64,000 nt of DNA, taken from NCBI RefSeq assembly GCF_024614185.1, contig NZ_JAHTLF010000016.1:496001-560000 (forward strand), written 5' to 3'. Below, one piece after another: positions 19,183 to 27,943 of this stretch; the first letter of the stretch is position 1; each line of letters begins with the position of its first letter. This DNA is from Nocardioides carbamazepini (GTDB lineage Bacteria; Actinomycetota; Actinomycetes; Propionibacteriales; Nocardioidaceae). A program made the translations under genes and the position numbers. The notes beneath the pieces were generated by a model. The model was given only the letters and a program-made list of their open reading frames with translations. It was not told where the DNA came from and searched no databases.

Positions 19183-22074
19183 TCAGCGGCGGACCTTGAC
19201 CTTGACCGACGTCGTCGTGCTCGCCGTGGTGTCGGTGCCGCTGAAGGTGACCCACCCGGTCAGCTTCCCGCCCTTGCGGAGCTTGGCCGACGCAGCCTTG
19301 CTCAGCCGGACCGTGACGGTGGACTGGCCGCCCGCGCCGACGGTCGCCGGCGCGGTGAAGGTGCGCTTCCCGACCCGCACCTGGACCACGCCGGTGCAGT
19401 CGTCGGTGGCGCTGGCGCAGCCGATGCTCAACGCCACGCGTGCCTTGCCCCCGCGCAGCTTCGCCTTGGCACGCGGGTCGAGCACGGTCAGCCGCTTGGC
19501 GGCAGCCGGGGTGACGACGGGCGGCTCCGGCAGCGGGTCGAGCGGGTCGACGTCGTCGGGCACCGCGTCGGCGTCGTACTCCAGCCGGGGTGTGACGTCG
19601 GTCGGCAGGACCCGCCCGTTCGCGATCTTGTCGAAGGCGTAGGCGAAGCCCATCAGCTCGGCGTCCTGGAACGCCTTGCCCTGGAGCTGGAAGCCGACCG
19701 GGTTGCCGTTCTCCGTCGCGCCCGCCGGGAAGATGACCGTGGGCACCCCCGCCGCCGAGGACTGCGGGTCCTTGCGGCCGAAGCTGGGCTGGATCGAGTC
19801 GTTGAGGTGGATCTCGCTGAGCTCGGCGGGGTAGAGCACGGCGTCGACGCCGTTGTCGTCCATCCAGCCCGCGATGTTGTCGCGGTACAGCGCGCGGTAG
19901 GCCTCGAAGTCACGCTGCTGCTGCTCGGTCATGCCGGTCCCGTCGCCGGTGTAGACCCCGGGGTACTGGTAGGGCACCCGCAGCGGGTTGTTGGTGATCT
20001 GCTCCGGCCGGTCGTACGGCGCGTCGGGGTGCGCGGCCAGCCACTGCAGCCAACCCTCGTAGCCGGTGTTGCCGTAGTTGCCGCGGGTCGGCGCGGCGGC
20101 GAAGTCGGGGATCACCCGGATCGTCGCGCCGGCCGCCTCGAAGTCGGCGAACCTGGCTTCCAGGACGTCGCTGACCTCGCTGGTCCCGAACGGGTCGTCG
20201 AACGCGGTGGCGGGGACGCCGATCACCTTGCCCCGCAGCGCGTCGCCCGACAGGTGCGCCGTCCAGTCGTCGGGGCGGTGGCCGTTGGCGACGTCGTCGA
20301 GCACGTCGTCGGGGTTGTCGACCGCCGTCACGTCGAGCAGCAGGGCGAGGTCCTCGATGGACTGCCCGATCCAGCCGACGTAGTCCTGGATCAGGGTGAG
20401 CGGCATGGTGCCCGCACTGGACTGCATGCCGTCGGTGCCCCGGAGGGAGTACAGGCTGGCGGCGCCCGAGGGACCCCACAGCGAGTCCCCGGTCTGGGTG
20501 CCCCAGGCCGCGGCGGCGAAGCTCGACGCGACGGCGACGGCCGAGCCGCCGCTGGAGCCGATCGGGCTGCGCGAGGGGTCGAAGGCGTTCCAGACCATGC
20601 CGTAGCCGTTGGGACTGAAGTGGCCGTCGTTGGCGAACTCGGCGAGGTTCGCCTTGCCGAGGACGATCGCCCCGGCCTCACGCATCAGGCCGACCTGGAA
20701 GGCGTCGGTCGGCGGCTGGTATCCGTCGAACACCCGCGAGCCGCCGGTGGTCGGCATGTCCTTGGTGTCGATGATGTCCTTGGCCAGCACCGGGATGCCG
20801 AGCAGCGGCCGGCTGTCGCCGTTCCCCCGCGCCTGGTCCGCCGCGCGGGCCTGGGCCATCGCGTCGGGCGCGACGGCGATGACCGAGTTCAGCCCGAGCG
20901 GGCCGCGGTCGTAGGCCGCGATCCGGTCGAGGTAGGCCCGGACGATCTGCTGGGAGTTGGTCCGGCCGGCCCTGATGTCGGCGACCAGCTCGGTGATGGA
21001 CTTGCCCACCACGTCGTACGGCGAGGTGGTGGGTGGGGTGACGGCCGCGGTGGCGCCCCGCGCCTGGTTGACCAGCTCGTTCATCGCGCGCTGGTCGCAC
21101 TCCGCGCCGCCGAGGCCGAGCGCGCCCGCGTCGAAGTTGGTGACCGAGCAGAGCTCGGCGACGCTGAGCCCGTCGACGTCGGGCACCGCGGCCAGGGTTG
21201 CGGCCGCGGCCTCCACCCGGCTGACCTCGGACCCGGCCGGTCGCGTGGCACCGAGCACCGCACGGCCCTCGGGCAGGCCGGTCACCACGTAGCGCAGGAG
21301 TGAGGCGCTGTGCCCCGGCGCCACCGTGACGGTGTTGACGAATCCGGGGTGGTTGGCCGCGTCGCCCTCGGTCGGCAGCGGCGTGCCGAACGGGTCGAGG
21401 AGGAAGTTGCCCGTCCGGTCGAGCGACTCGGCGCGGTCCGGCGTGCCGAAGACCGTGGCCGACGGGCCGTTCTGACTGGGGTTCCCGGCGGCGGTCGTCG
21501 GGGTGGACCAGGACGCCCAGCCGTCGGCGCTGTCGATGATGTCGTCGCCGCTGCCGGTGGCGCTGACCTCGCTCTGGTTCTCGCCGGTGTCGTAGCCGAG
21601 CTGGCCGCCGAAGGCGACCTCGAAGGTCACGGCCTCGTGGGTGGTGTTGGTGAACGTGTCGAGGAAGCGGCCGTAGCTCTCGCCCTCGGGGACCACGAGC
21701 TCGCGGCGCACGACCACACCGTCGACGTCGACGCCCTTCGTCGTCGTGAAGGTCTCGTGGCCGTCGTAGGTGAGACCGAAGCCGCGCAGCAGCACGCCGT
21801 TGAGCCGGCTGGTGCCGTCCTCCACCTCGATCCGCAGCCCGCCGTAGCCCTGCAGCGCGTTGCCGCCGGTGCTGCGGACGCTGCCCGTGTCGAGACCGGG
21901 GTTCGCGGCGTCGTGCACGCCCCAGGTGTCGCCGCCGACGGTCGGCACGGAGTTCCACGCGTCCGCGGGCGTCGGGACGGTGGCGAGCAGGCCGGTGGCC
22001 AGGGCTCCGGCCGCGACGCCGGGCAGCAGTCGGCGGCGTAGCGAGGCGCGCAGCGTGTGCGGGTCGGGTCTCAC
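19183..22074 (-). CDS. Large secreted amidase-signature protein with extra N- and C-terminal domains
   Basis: 963 residues, about twice a normal amidase. GTG 22074 is preceded by AAGGAG at 7 bases. A signal peptide ends near TPADA. Residues about 40-340 form an uncharacterised beta-rich domain (VHDAANPGLDTGSVRSTG, GFGLTYDGHETF). The amidase core, about 370-860, carries the Ser-Ser-Lys elements: Lys in VLAKDIIDT, cis-Ser in GSSGGSAVAVAS and nucleophile Ser in GTQTGDSLWGPSG (the common TGGS reads TGDS). The last 90 residues are a beta domain with VRVGKRTF and basic end VKVKVRR. It probably hydrolyses amide bonds outside the cell; substrate unknown. It is divergent from the TolB-like gene at 22331. 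Confidence 0.85.
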   Translation of the reverse strand: MRPDPHTLRASLRRRLLPGVAAGALATGLLATVPTPADAWNSVPTVGGDTWGVHDAANPGLDTGSVRSTGGNALQGYGGLRIEVEDGTSRLNGVLLRGFGLTYDGHETFTTTKGVDVDGVVVRRELVVPEGESYGRFLDTFTNTTHEAVTFEVAFGGQLGYDTGENQSEVSATGSGDDIIDSADGWASWSTPTTAAGNPSQNGPSATVFGTPDRAESLDRTGNFLLDPFGTPLPTEGDAANHPGFVNTVTVAPGHSASLLRYVVTGLPEGRAVLGATRPAGSEVSRVEAAAATLAAVPDVDGLSVAELCSVTNFDAGALGLGGAECDQRAMNELVNQARGATAAVTPPTTSPYDVVGKSITELVADIRAGRTNSQQIVRAYLDRIAAYDRGPLGLNSVIAVAPDAMAQARAADQARGNGDSRPLLGIPVLAKDIIDTKDMPTTGGSRVFDGYQPPTDAFQVGLMREAGAIVLGKANLAEFANDGHFSPNGYGMVWNAFDPSRSPIGSSGGSAVAVASSFAAAAWGTQTGDSLWGPSGAASLYSLRGTDGMQSSAGTMPLTLIQDYVGWIGQSIEDLALLLDVTAVDNPDDVLDDVANGHRPDDWTAHLSGDALRGKVIGVPATAFDDPFGTSEVSDVLEARFADFEAAGATIRVIPDFAAAPTRGNYGNTGYEGWLQWLAAHPDAPYDRPEQITNNPLRVPYQYPGVYTGDGTGMTEQQQRDFEAYRALYRDNIAGWMDDNGVDAVLYPAELSEIHLNDSIQPSFGRKDPQSSAAGVPTVIFPAGATENGNPVGFQLQGKAFQDAELMGFAYAFDKIANGRVLPTDVTPRLEYDADAVPDDVDPLDPLPEPPVVTPAAAKRLTVLDPRAKAKLRGGKARVALSIGCASATDDCTGVVQVRVGKRTFTAPATVGAGGQSTVTVRLSKAASAKLRKGGKLTGWVTFSGTDTTASTTTSVKVKVRR

Positions 22075-22330
22075 GAACTCTCCTTCTGTCGGTCCGACCG
22101 GCTCCCGGTCGGGCAGTCGGTCGCTCGGCAAACTAGCGATCGCGTATGTCGGCGTCGTGTCACCGACGTTTCGGTGAATGCACACCAGGAAGCCGTGGTG
22201 ACGGGCGGGGTGGCTCCACGGCGTCCCGGGCGTTCGGGGACTCCTGCACCTGTCCGCCGGGCTCTCCGCGTCGAGACGGTGGGGGAGACCTATCTAGACC
22301 CCCCCAGAACCCCTCGAACGTGGAGAACCC
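22075..22330. promoter_or_regulatory. Divergent intergenic region, amidase / TolB-like gene
   Basis: 256 bases hold the upstream regions of both genes. An AAGGAG for the amidase lies next to its GTG, and GGAG lies 7 bases before ATG 22331. A C-run (CCCCCCC near 22300) follows GACCTATCTAGA. No clear operator or second gene was found. Confidence 0.5.
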
Positions 22331-23653
22331 ATGACCCACCGACCCGGCCGGATCGCCGGTGCCGGGCTCGCCGCCCTGTGCGCCGGTGCCCTGCTGCTCC
22401 CGCTCCCGCACGTCACGCCACACGCGTCCGCGGCGGCGTCGGGCGCCGGCACGATCACCTACATCAAGGACCACAACGTCTGGATCGCCCGGGGCGACGG
22501 CACCGGCGCCCGCCCGTTGACGACCGACGGCAGCGCGGGACTGCCCTACCGTGCTCCCAGCCAGTCCGACGGCGGCGTGGTCGCCGCCGTGCGCTACCAG
22601 AACATCGTGACCCTGGACCAGCAGGGGCGGGTCCTCGCCGAGATCGACCCGCCCCGACTCCCGAGCTCGCTCGGCGGGACCATGGACGGCAGCCCGGTCA
22701 ACGCCGCCATCTCGCCCGACGGTGCCCTCATCGCCTACACCTTCTCGGAGCACTCCTGCACCAACGGCTGCGGCTGGCGCACCGCGACGGGGTACGTCAG
22801 CACGACCGGCGCGGGCACGCCCGCGGCGTACGGCACCTCCTTCTACAGCGACCCGTCCTGGGTGACCAACCGGCGCACGCTGCAGAGCGGCGGCTACGGC
22901 CACCAGGTGATGGTGCACGACGTGGGCGCGGCGACCCAGCAGCACTGGTTCGACGACGGCGAGATCTGGTACCCGAGTGAGGACTTCGGCAACACGGAGG
23001 TCTCGCCTGACGGCACCCTGCTCGCCGGCGTGCGGGGATACGGCGACGGCCGCGACATCATGACCTACCGGATCAACGGGAACATCCGCTCGGGCGCCGT
23101 CCCGGGGCTGCCCGACGACGCCTGCAACCTCGACGGCGAGCCGTCCGACAAGATCACCGACCCGACCTGGTCACCCGACAGCACCACGCTGGCGTTCGGC
23201 GCGGCCGACGGGATCTGGACCTTCGCGGACAACAAGATCCCCGGCTGCACCGGTGCGCTGAGCCTGCTGCTGCCCGGTGGCAGCGAGCCGGACTGGTCCG
23301 TCGCGCCGCTCAGCCCGCCGGCCGGCGGCGGGCCGAACGGCGATCAGAACGGCGGCCCGAGCGGCGGTCCCCAGGGAGGCGACGGTGCGGCGATCGCCGC
23401 CCTGGCGCCCCCGAAGGCCCGCGGCGCGGCGAAGGTGGGCAAGGTCCTGCGCGCCACCACGGGCAGCTGGTCGACGGGCGTCACGTCGGTGCGCTACCAG
23501 TGGCTGCGCAACGGACGCCCGATCAAGAAGGCGACCAAGGCCCGCTACCAGGTCACCCGGGCCGACCGCGGCCGCCGGCTGTCGGTGCGGGTCACCGTGC
23601 AGAACGGCACGTCGACCGGCGTCGCGACCAGCAAGGCGAAGCGGGTGCGCTGA
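22331..23653 (+). CDS. Secreted TolB-like propeller protein with C-terminal YQWLRNG domain
   Basis: 440 residues. Signal peptide to about residue 36 (HASAAAS), then propeller repeats (GTITYIKDHNVWIARGDG, SPDGALIAYTF, SPDGTLLAGVRG, SPDSTTLAFGAADGIW), a Gly/Pro/Asn-rich linker (GGGPNGDQNGGPSGG) and the C-terminal domain (KVGKVLRATTGSW, YQWLRNGRPI, LSVRVTVQ, end KAKRVR). It is a full-length paralogue of the protein at 14123-15406 but lies in a different operon and strand. Likely an extracellular or cell-wall binding protein. Followed by a 17-bp inverted repeat. Confidence 0.82.
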   Translation: MTHRPGRIAGAGLAALCAGALLLPLPHVTPHASAAASGAGTITYIKDHNVWIARGDGTGARPLTTDGSAGLPYRAPSQSDGGVVAAVRYQNIVTLDQQGRVLAEIDPPRLPSSLGGTMDGSPVNAAISPDGALIAYTFSEHSCTNGCGWRTATGYVSTTGAGTPAAYGTSFYSDPSWVTNRRTLQSGGYGHQVMVHDVGAATQQHWFDDGEIWYPSEDFGNTEVSPDGTLLAGVRGYGDGRDIMTYRINGNIRSGAVPGLPDDACNLDGEPSDKITDPTWSPDSTTLAFGAADGIWTFADNKIPGCTGALSLLLPGGSEPDWSVAPLSPPAGGGPNGDQNGGPSGGPQGGDGAAIAALAPPKARGAAKVGKVLRATTGSWSTGVTSVRYQWLRNGRPIKKATKARYQVTRADRGRRLSVRVTVQNGTSTGVATSKAKRVR

Positions 23654-23666
23654 GCCAGCGCCGGGC

Positions 23667-23707
23667 GCGTGGGTTCACCCGTCTACGATCGACGGGTGAA
23701 CCCACGC
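23667..23707. repeat. 17-bp inverted repeat overlapping a small ORF start
   Basis: 23667-23683 (GCGTGGGTTCACCCGTC) is the exact reverse complement of 23691-23707, with the 7-base spacer TACGATC. The GTG start of the 28-codon ORF lies in the right arm. It may terminate the upstream gene or act as an operator. Confidence 0.7.
23684..23689 (+). promoter_or_regulatory. Predicted -10 of the leaderless 28-codon gene
   Basis: TACGAT lies in the spacer of the inverted repeat, six bases before GTG 23696. The spacing matches a leaderless start. Prediction only. Confidence 0.4.
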
Positions 23708-23782
23708 CACCGCCGCCTGATCATCCCGGCCGCGCTGGTGGCGCTCCTGCTCATCGTGATCGTCGCGGCACTCCTCAAGTGA
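23696..23782 (+). CDS. 28-residue single-pass membrane peptide
   Basis: GTG 23696 opens a frame reading MNPRHRRLIIPAALVAL then LLIVIVAALLK and TGA at 23780-23782. A positively charged N-terminus (four Arg/His/Arg residues) precedes one hydrophobic helix of about 19 residues, the layout of a small inner-membrane protein with its N-terminus inside. It lies 18 bases before the methyltransferase ATG. Evidence is composition, promoter spacing and position; no homologue search was possible. Confidence 0.6.
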   Translation: MNPRHRRLIIPAALVALLLIVIVAALLK

Positions 23783-23800
23783 GCGTCCGGTGAGCACCCG

Positions 23801-25006
23801 ATGAGCACGCTGTCGCTCGACGAGGGCCTGGCGCGGGTCCGGGCGGACCTGCTGGCCGACGACCGCCTCGTGCGGGCCGTCGCCTCGGGACGCCGCCGCG
23901 CCGCCGCCCCGCCGTGGCGGCGGGTCGAGCTGCGCTGGGTGGACCTCAAGACGGGCCGGCACCTCCAGGTCGTGCGGTACGACGCCACGCAGGCGCACAC
24001 CGCCAACCACCTGCTCGGCGCGGCGGCGGAGGAGGCGGTCGAGGCGCTGCTGTCCGAGCCGTTCGGCAACTGGACGGTCGAGACCGCCGAGCAGCAGCTG
24101 AGCCTGCGGGTGACCAAGAAGGGCGACGCCGCGGTGCACACCGCCGCGCGGTCGGGGCAGGCGCCGCTCGAGCGTGGTCACGACCGGGCCAAGGAGCGGC
24201 TGCTGCCCGAGGACGAGCCGGTCTTCGCGGCGCTCGGGCTCGCGGACGCCCACGGCCGGATCAAGCCCAGCCGGATGGCGAAGTACCGCCAGGTCGAGGA
24301 CTTCCTGCGCATCCTCGACCGCTCGGTCGCCGACGCGATCGCCAAGGGCCACCTGCGCACCCCGACCGAGACGGACCCGCTGCGGGTGGTCGACCTCGGC
24401 TGCGGCAACGGCTATCTCACCTTCGCCGCGCAGCGCTACCTCCGTGAGCGCCGCGGGCTGCCGGTCCGGCTGACCGGGGTCGACGTGAAGGAGCAGTCGC
24501 GTGACCACAACAACGCGGTCGCGCAGCGCCTGGGCATCGAGGCGACCTTCGTCTCCGGCACCATCGGGGAGGCCGAGCTCGAGCAGGCGCCCGACGTCGT
24601 GCTCGCGCTGCACGCCTGCGACACCGCCACCGACGACGCCCTGGCCCGCGCGGTCGGCTGGGAGGCGCCCCTCGTGCTCGCCGCCCCGTGCTGCCACCAC
24701 GACATCGCGGCCCAGCTGCGGACGGCCCCGGCCCCGGCGCCGTACGCCTCCCTGGTGCGCGACGGGATTCTGCGCGAGCGGTTCGCCGACACCCTCACCG
24801 ACACGCTGCGCGCGCTGCTGCTGCGCCGTGAGGGTTACCGGGTGGACGTGATGGAGTTCGTCGACAGCCGGCACACGCCCCGCAACACGCTGCTGCGCGC
24901 GGTGCGGACCGGGCAGCCGGGCGACGGCGCGGAGTACGACGACCTGGTGTCCGCCTGGGGGATCCGTCCCCGACTGGGCGCCCTGCTGGGGGAGCCACGC
25001 GGGTGA
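23801..25006 (+). CDS. Class I SAM-dependent methyltransferase, METTL25-like
   Basis: 401 residues. The SAM-binding motif I is VVDLGCGNGYLTFA near residues 194-207, with LTGVDVKEQS as motif II and VVLALHACDTATDDAL as the motif IV region. The APCCHHDI block is typical of the Methyltransf_32/METTL25 group. An N-terminal domain of about 180 residues (WVDLKTGRHLQVVRYD, AHTANHL) looks like a substrate domain. The substrate is unknown, possibly RNA or a ribosomal component. The stop overlaps the next gene (GTGA). Confidence 0.8.
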   Translation: MSTLSLDEGLARVRADLLADDRLVRAVASGRRRAAAPPWRRVELRWVDLKTGRHLQVVRYDATQAHTANHLLGAAAEEAVEALLSEPFGNWTVETAEQQLSLRVTKKGDAAVHTAARSGQAPLERGHDRAKERLLPEDEPVFAALGLADAHGRIKPSRMAKYRQVEDFLRILDRSVADAIAKGHLRTPTETDPLRVVDLGCGNGYLTFAAQRYLRERRGLPVRLTGVDVKEQSRDHNNAVAQRLGIEATFVSGTIGEAELEQAPDVVLALHACDTATDDALARAVGWEAPLVLAAPCCHHDIAAQLRTAPAPAPYASLVRDGILRERFADTLTDTLRALLLRREGYRVDVMEFVDSRHTPRNTLLRAVRTGQPGDGAEYDDLVSAWGIRPRLGALLGEPRG

Positions 25007-25986
25007 GGAGGCTGCTCGCGGGGCTGCTGCTCGCGGTGCCTTTCGGGACCGGGTTCCTCGCGCCGGGTGCCGCGCTCGAGCCGGCGCCGGGCGAGCCGGT
25101 GTTCCGGTTCACCGATCCCGAGATCACCGAGTCCAGCGGCCTGGTCGCCCGCGACGGCCTGGTCGTCACGGTCAACGACTCGGGGGACGGCAACCGGATC
25201 TTCACCGTCGATCCCGCGACCGGGGACACGGTCGGGACCACGCGCTGGCAGGGCGAGGCGCGGGACATCGAGGCCCTCGCCCCGGCCGGCGACGGCGAGG
25301 TGTGGGTCGGCGACATCGGTGACAACGCCGGGACGCGGGACCACGTCGAGGTGGCCCGGGTGCCGTTCGGCCGCGGTGAGCGCGAGATCGTCGCGCCGGC
25401 GTACCGGCTCACCTATCCCGACGGACCCCACGACGCCGAGACGCTGCTCGCCGACCCCGCGACCGGGCGACTGTACGTCGTGGCCAAGGAGTTCATCGGC
25501 CGCCTGTACGCCGCCCCGGAGCGGCTCGACCCCGACGGGCCCAACGAGCTGACGGCCGTCGACGACGTGCTCGGCATCGCCACCGACGGCAGCTTCCACC
25601 CGGACGGGAAGCACCTCGTGCTGCGCAACTACGGTCAGGCGGCGATCTACACCTGGCCCGGACTCGACCGGGTCGCCCAGGTCGACCTGCCCAGCCAGCC
25701 GCAGGGCGAGGGGCTCGCGATCAGCGAGTCCGGCGAGGTCCTGGTCGGCTCGGAGGGTGCGGGCGCGGAGGTGCTGCGCGTCGACCTGCCGTTCGACCGG
25801 CCGTCCGCGTCGCCGCCGGCCTCGCCGTCGCCCTCCGCCTCCCCGTCCCCGCCGCAACCGGACGACGGCAGCGGGCGGGCGCCCGTCGAGGCCGCCGAGC
25901 GCGACCTGTGGCCCTGGGCGGTCGGCGGCGTCGCCGGTGTCGTGATCGTGCTGGTCCTGCTGCGTTCGCTGCGGCCGCGGGACTGA
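25003..25986 (+). CDS. Secreted propeller-like protein with C-terminal membrane anchor
   Basis: 327 residues from GTG 25003 (GTGA overlap with the methyltransferase stop). Signal peptide 1-24 (LLLAVPFGTGFLAPGAA), then a beta-rich domain with repeated strand motifs (ESSGLVARDGLVVTVNDSGD, EVWVGDIGDNAG, GRLYVVAKE, FHPDGKHLVLRNYG), a Ser/Pro wall-spanning linker (SASPPASPSPSASPSPPQP) and one membrane helix at about 302-320 before RSLRPRD. Topology: outside with a C-terminal anchor. No family recognised with certainty; it may sense or bind an extracellular ligand. Confidence 0.78.
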   Translation: MRRLLAGLLLAVPFGTGFLAPGAALEPAPGEPVFRFTDPEITESSGLVARDGLVVTVNDSGDGNRIFTVDPATGDTVGTTRWQGEARDIEALAPAGDGEVWVGDIGDNAGTRDHVEVARVPFGRGEREIVAPAYRLTYPDGPHDAETLLADPATGRLYVVAKEFIGRLYAAPERLDPDGPNELTAVDDVLGIATDGSFHPDGKHLVLRNYGQAAIYTWPGLDRVAQVDLPSQPQGEGLAISESGEVLVGSEGAGAEVLRVDLPFDRPSASPPASPSPSASPSPPQPDDGSGRAPVEAAERDLWPWAVGGVAGVVIVLVLLRSLRPRD

Positions 25987-26001
25987 ACCTGGATCCAGGT
26001 T
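25986..26001. promoter_or_regulatory. 16-bp perfect palindrome before topoisomerase IB
   Basis: AACCTGGATCCAGGTT starts on the last base of the preceding stop codon and lies 30 bases before the topoisomerase start. It is a candidate operator for a dimeric repressor; no regulator is adjacent. Confidence 0.45.
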
Positions 26002-26031
26002 GAACCGGCCGTCGGCGGTTACCTCCCACGC

Positions 26032-27009
26032 GTGGCCCGGCTGCGTCGTACCTCTCCCGACGAGCCGGGCTGGACCCGGCGTCGGGCCGGTCGCGGCTTC
26101 GTCCATCTCGGCCTCGACGGCCGCCTACTGCCTGCCGACGACGCGGCGCGGTGCAGGGCACTGGTCATCCCGCCGGCGTGGACCGACGTGTGGATCAGTC
26201 CGCGGCCCAACGGGCATCTCCAGGCGGTGGGCACCGATGCCGCGGGCCGGCGGCAGTACCTCTACCACCCGGACTGGGTCGCGCGGCGGGCCGCCGAGAA
26301 GCACCGCCGGGTGGTCGGTCTCGGGCGTCGGCTGCCGCGGCTGCGCGAGCGGGTGCTCGCCGACCTCGCCGACGACGACCTGGGCGCGCGGGCGACCTGC
26401 GCGCTCGCGGTGCGGCTGATCGACCTCGGCTGCTTCCGGATCGGCAACGACGTGTACGCCGAGGAGTACGGCTCCTTCGGCCTCACCACCCTCGAGCGCC
26501 GGCACGTGCGGCGCTCGGGCGACGTGCTGGTGTTCGAGTTCACCGGGAAGTCCGGGATCGAGCACCACGTCGAGGTCGACGACGCCGTGGCGGTCACGGC
26601 CCTCGACCGGCGCCGGCGACGTCGCCGGGCCGACCCGCGGCTGCTCGACGTGACCGGGACCGAGGTCAACGACTACCTGCGCGAGGTGAGCCGGCTCGAG
26701 GTCACCGCGAAGGACTTCCGCACCTGGCACGGCACCGTGCTGGCCGCGGCCGCGCTCGCGGAGGCCGCGCCAGGACCGGAGGTGTCGAAGACCGCGCGCA
26801 GGCGCGCGATCGCCGGCGCGATGCGGGAGGTGGCCGACTTCCTCGGCAACACCCCGGCGCTCGCCCGCTCGGCGTACGTCGACCCGCGGGTCGTCGACGC
26901 CTACGAGGAGGGCCGCACGATCCGGGCCGCGGTCCGGCGCCGCCACGACGACGCGGACGCGCGGCAGGCCGCCCTGGAGCGGGCGACGCTGCGCCTGCTC
27001 TCGGGCTAG
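26032..27009 (+). CDS. DNA topoisomerase IB (poxvirus type)
   Basis: 325 residues from GTG 26032. The N-terminal domain has IPPAWTDVWISPRPNGHLQA; the catalytic domain has RIGNDVYAEEYGSFGLTTLE and KDFRTWHGT, and the active-site tyrosine is Tyr282 in ARSAYVDPRVVDAYE. These are the type IB signatures: the enzyme nicks one strand through a 3'-phosphotyrosine and relaxes supercoils without ATP. Length is normal for the bacterial short form. No Shine-Dalgarno is clear. It is followed by DUF1905 and macrodomain genes on the same strand. Confidence 0.93.
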   Translation: MARLRRTSPDEPGWTRRRAGRGFVHLGLDGRLLPADDAARCRALVIPPAWTDVWISPRPNGHLQAVGTDAAGRRQYLYHPDWVARRAAEKHRRVVGLGRRLPRLRERVLADLADDDLGARATCALAVRLIDLGCFRIGNDVYAEEYGSFGLTTLERRHVRRSGDVLVFEFTGKSGIEHHVEVDDAVAVTALDRRRRRRRADPRLLDVTGTEVNDYLREVSRLEVTAKDFRTWHGTVLAAAALAEAAPGPEVSKTARRRAIAGAMREVADFLGNTPALARSAYVDPRVVDAYEEGRTIRAAVRRRHDDADARQAALERATLRLLSG

Positions 27010-27046
27010 GGAGCCACTGGTCGGCGGTCGGTGGCACGATCGGTCC

Positions 27047-27352
27047 GTGACCGAGCACGAGTTCACCGCCGAGCTGTGGCGCTGGCAGGCGCGCGACGAG
27101 GAGACCGGCGGCGCCTGGTTCTTCGTCAGCCTGCCGTTCGAGGTGTCCGACGCGATCGACGAGACCGGGCCCAGCAAGGGCTTCGGCAGTGTGCGGGTCG
27201 AGGTGAGCGTCGGGTCCAGCACCTGGCGGACGTCGGTCTTCCCGAGCGCCGAGGAGAAGACGTTCGTGCTTCCCGTGAAGAAGGCGGTCCGCACCGCCGA
27301 GGGCCTGGTCGAGGGTGGACCGTGCCGGGTGCGGCTCCGTACGGTCGAGTGA
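27047..27352 (+). CDS. DUF1905 domain protein
   Basis: 101 residues. The sequence (EFTAELWRWQ, GAWFFVSLPFEVSDAI, GFGSVRVEVSVG, TFVLPVKKAVR) matches the DUF1905 small beta-barrel family, function unproven. GTG 27047 follows CACGAT with six bases between, so a leaderless start is likely. The stop and the next ATG overlap (TGATG), coupling it to the macrodomain protein. Confidence 0.82.
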   Translation: MTEHEFTAELWRWQARDEETGGAWFFVSLPFEVSDAIDETGPSKGFGSVRVEVSVGSSTWRTSVFPSAEEKTFVLPVKKAVRTAEGLVEGGPCRVRLRTVE

Positions 27353-27843
27353 TGGAGATCGAGCTCGTCCAGGGCGATATCACCGTCCAGGAGGTCGATG
27401 CGGTCGTCAACGCCGCCAACCGCGCGATGCGCGGAGGAGCCGGGGTGGACGGGGCGATCCACCGTGCCGGCGGGCCCGAGGTGCTCGAGGACTGCCGGCG
27501 GCGGTTCCCGCACGGCCTGGCCACCGGCGACGCCGGCTGGACCACGGCGGGGCGGCTGCCGGCCCGCTGGGTGATCCACGTCGTCGGGCCGAACCGACAC
27601 GCCGGCGAGACCGACCGCTCCCTGCTGACCTCCTGCTATCGCCGCGCACTCGAGGTCGCCGACGAGCTCGGCGCCCGCTCGATCGCGTTCCCGCTGATCA
27701 GCGCTGGCGCCTACGGCTGGCCGCAGGACGACGCCGTCGACGCGGCGTTGGAGACCCTGCGTGCCACCCCCACCGAGGTGGAGGTGGCACGGATGGTGGC
27801 CTTCGGGCCCGCGGCGTACGACCTCATCGCCGCGCGGCTCTAG
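27352..27843 (+). CDS. Macrodomain protein, likely ADP-ribose/O-acetyl-ADP-ribose hydrolase
   Basis: 163 residues, one macrodomain. The ligand loops are visible: VQGDITVQEVDAVVNAANRA, GGAGVDGAIHRAGGPE and PLISAGAYGWP. This is the YmdB/MacroD type that removes ADP-ribose or deacetylates O-acetyl-ADP-ribose. ATG 27352 overlaps the preceding TGA. Pairing with DUF1905 and the nearby topoisomerase might indicate a stress or repair role; that is context only. Confidence 0.88.
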   Translation: MEIELVQGDITVQEVDAVVNAANRAMRGGAGVDGAIHRAGGPEVLEDCRRRFPHGLATGDAGWTTAGRLPARWVIHVVGPNRHAGETDRSLLTSCYRRALEVADELGARSIAFPLISAGAYGWPQDDAVDAALETLRATPTEVEVARMVAFGPAAYDLIAARL

Positions 27844-27847
27844 CCCG

Positions 27848-27885
27848 GGTCCGCTCGGGACGAAGTCCCGATCTCGCGGCGGACC
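27848..27885 (+). terminator. Two-part hairpin after the macrodomain gene
   Basis: Outer arms GGTCCGC (27848-27854) and GCGGACC (27879-27885) enclose an inner hairpin TCGGGAC-GAA-GTCCCGA (27855-27871). It begins 5 bases after the stop. Probable terminator without a T-run. Confidence 0.6.
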
Positions 27886-27943
27886 GTCACCCGGCGTACC
27901 GGTGGTCGTTGGTCAGGCACCGATCCACCGAGAGGAGCCGACG

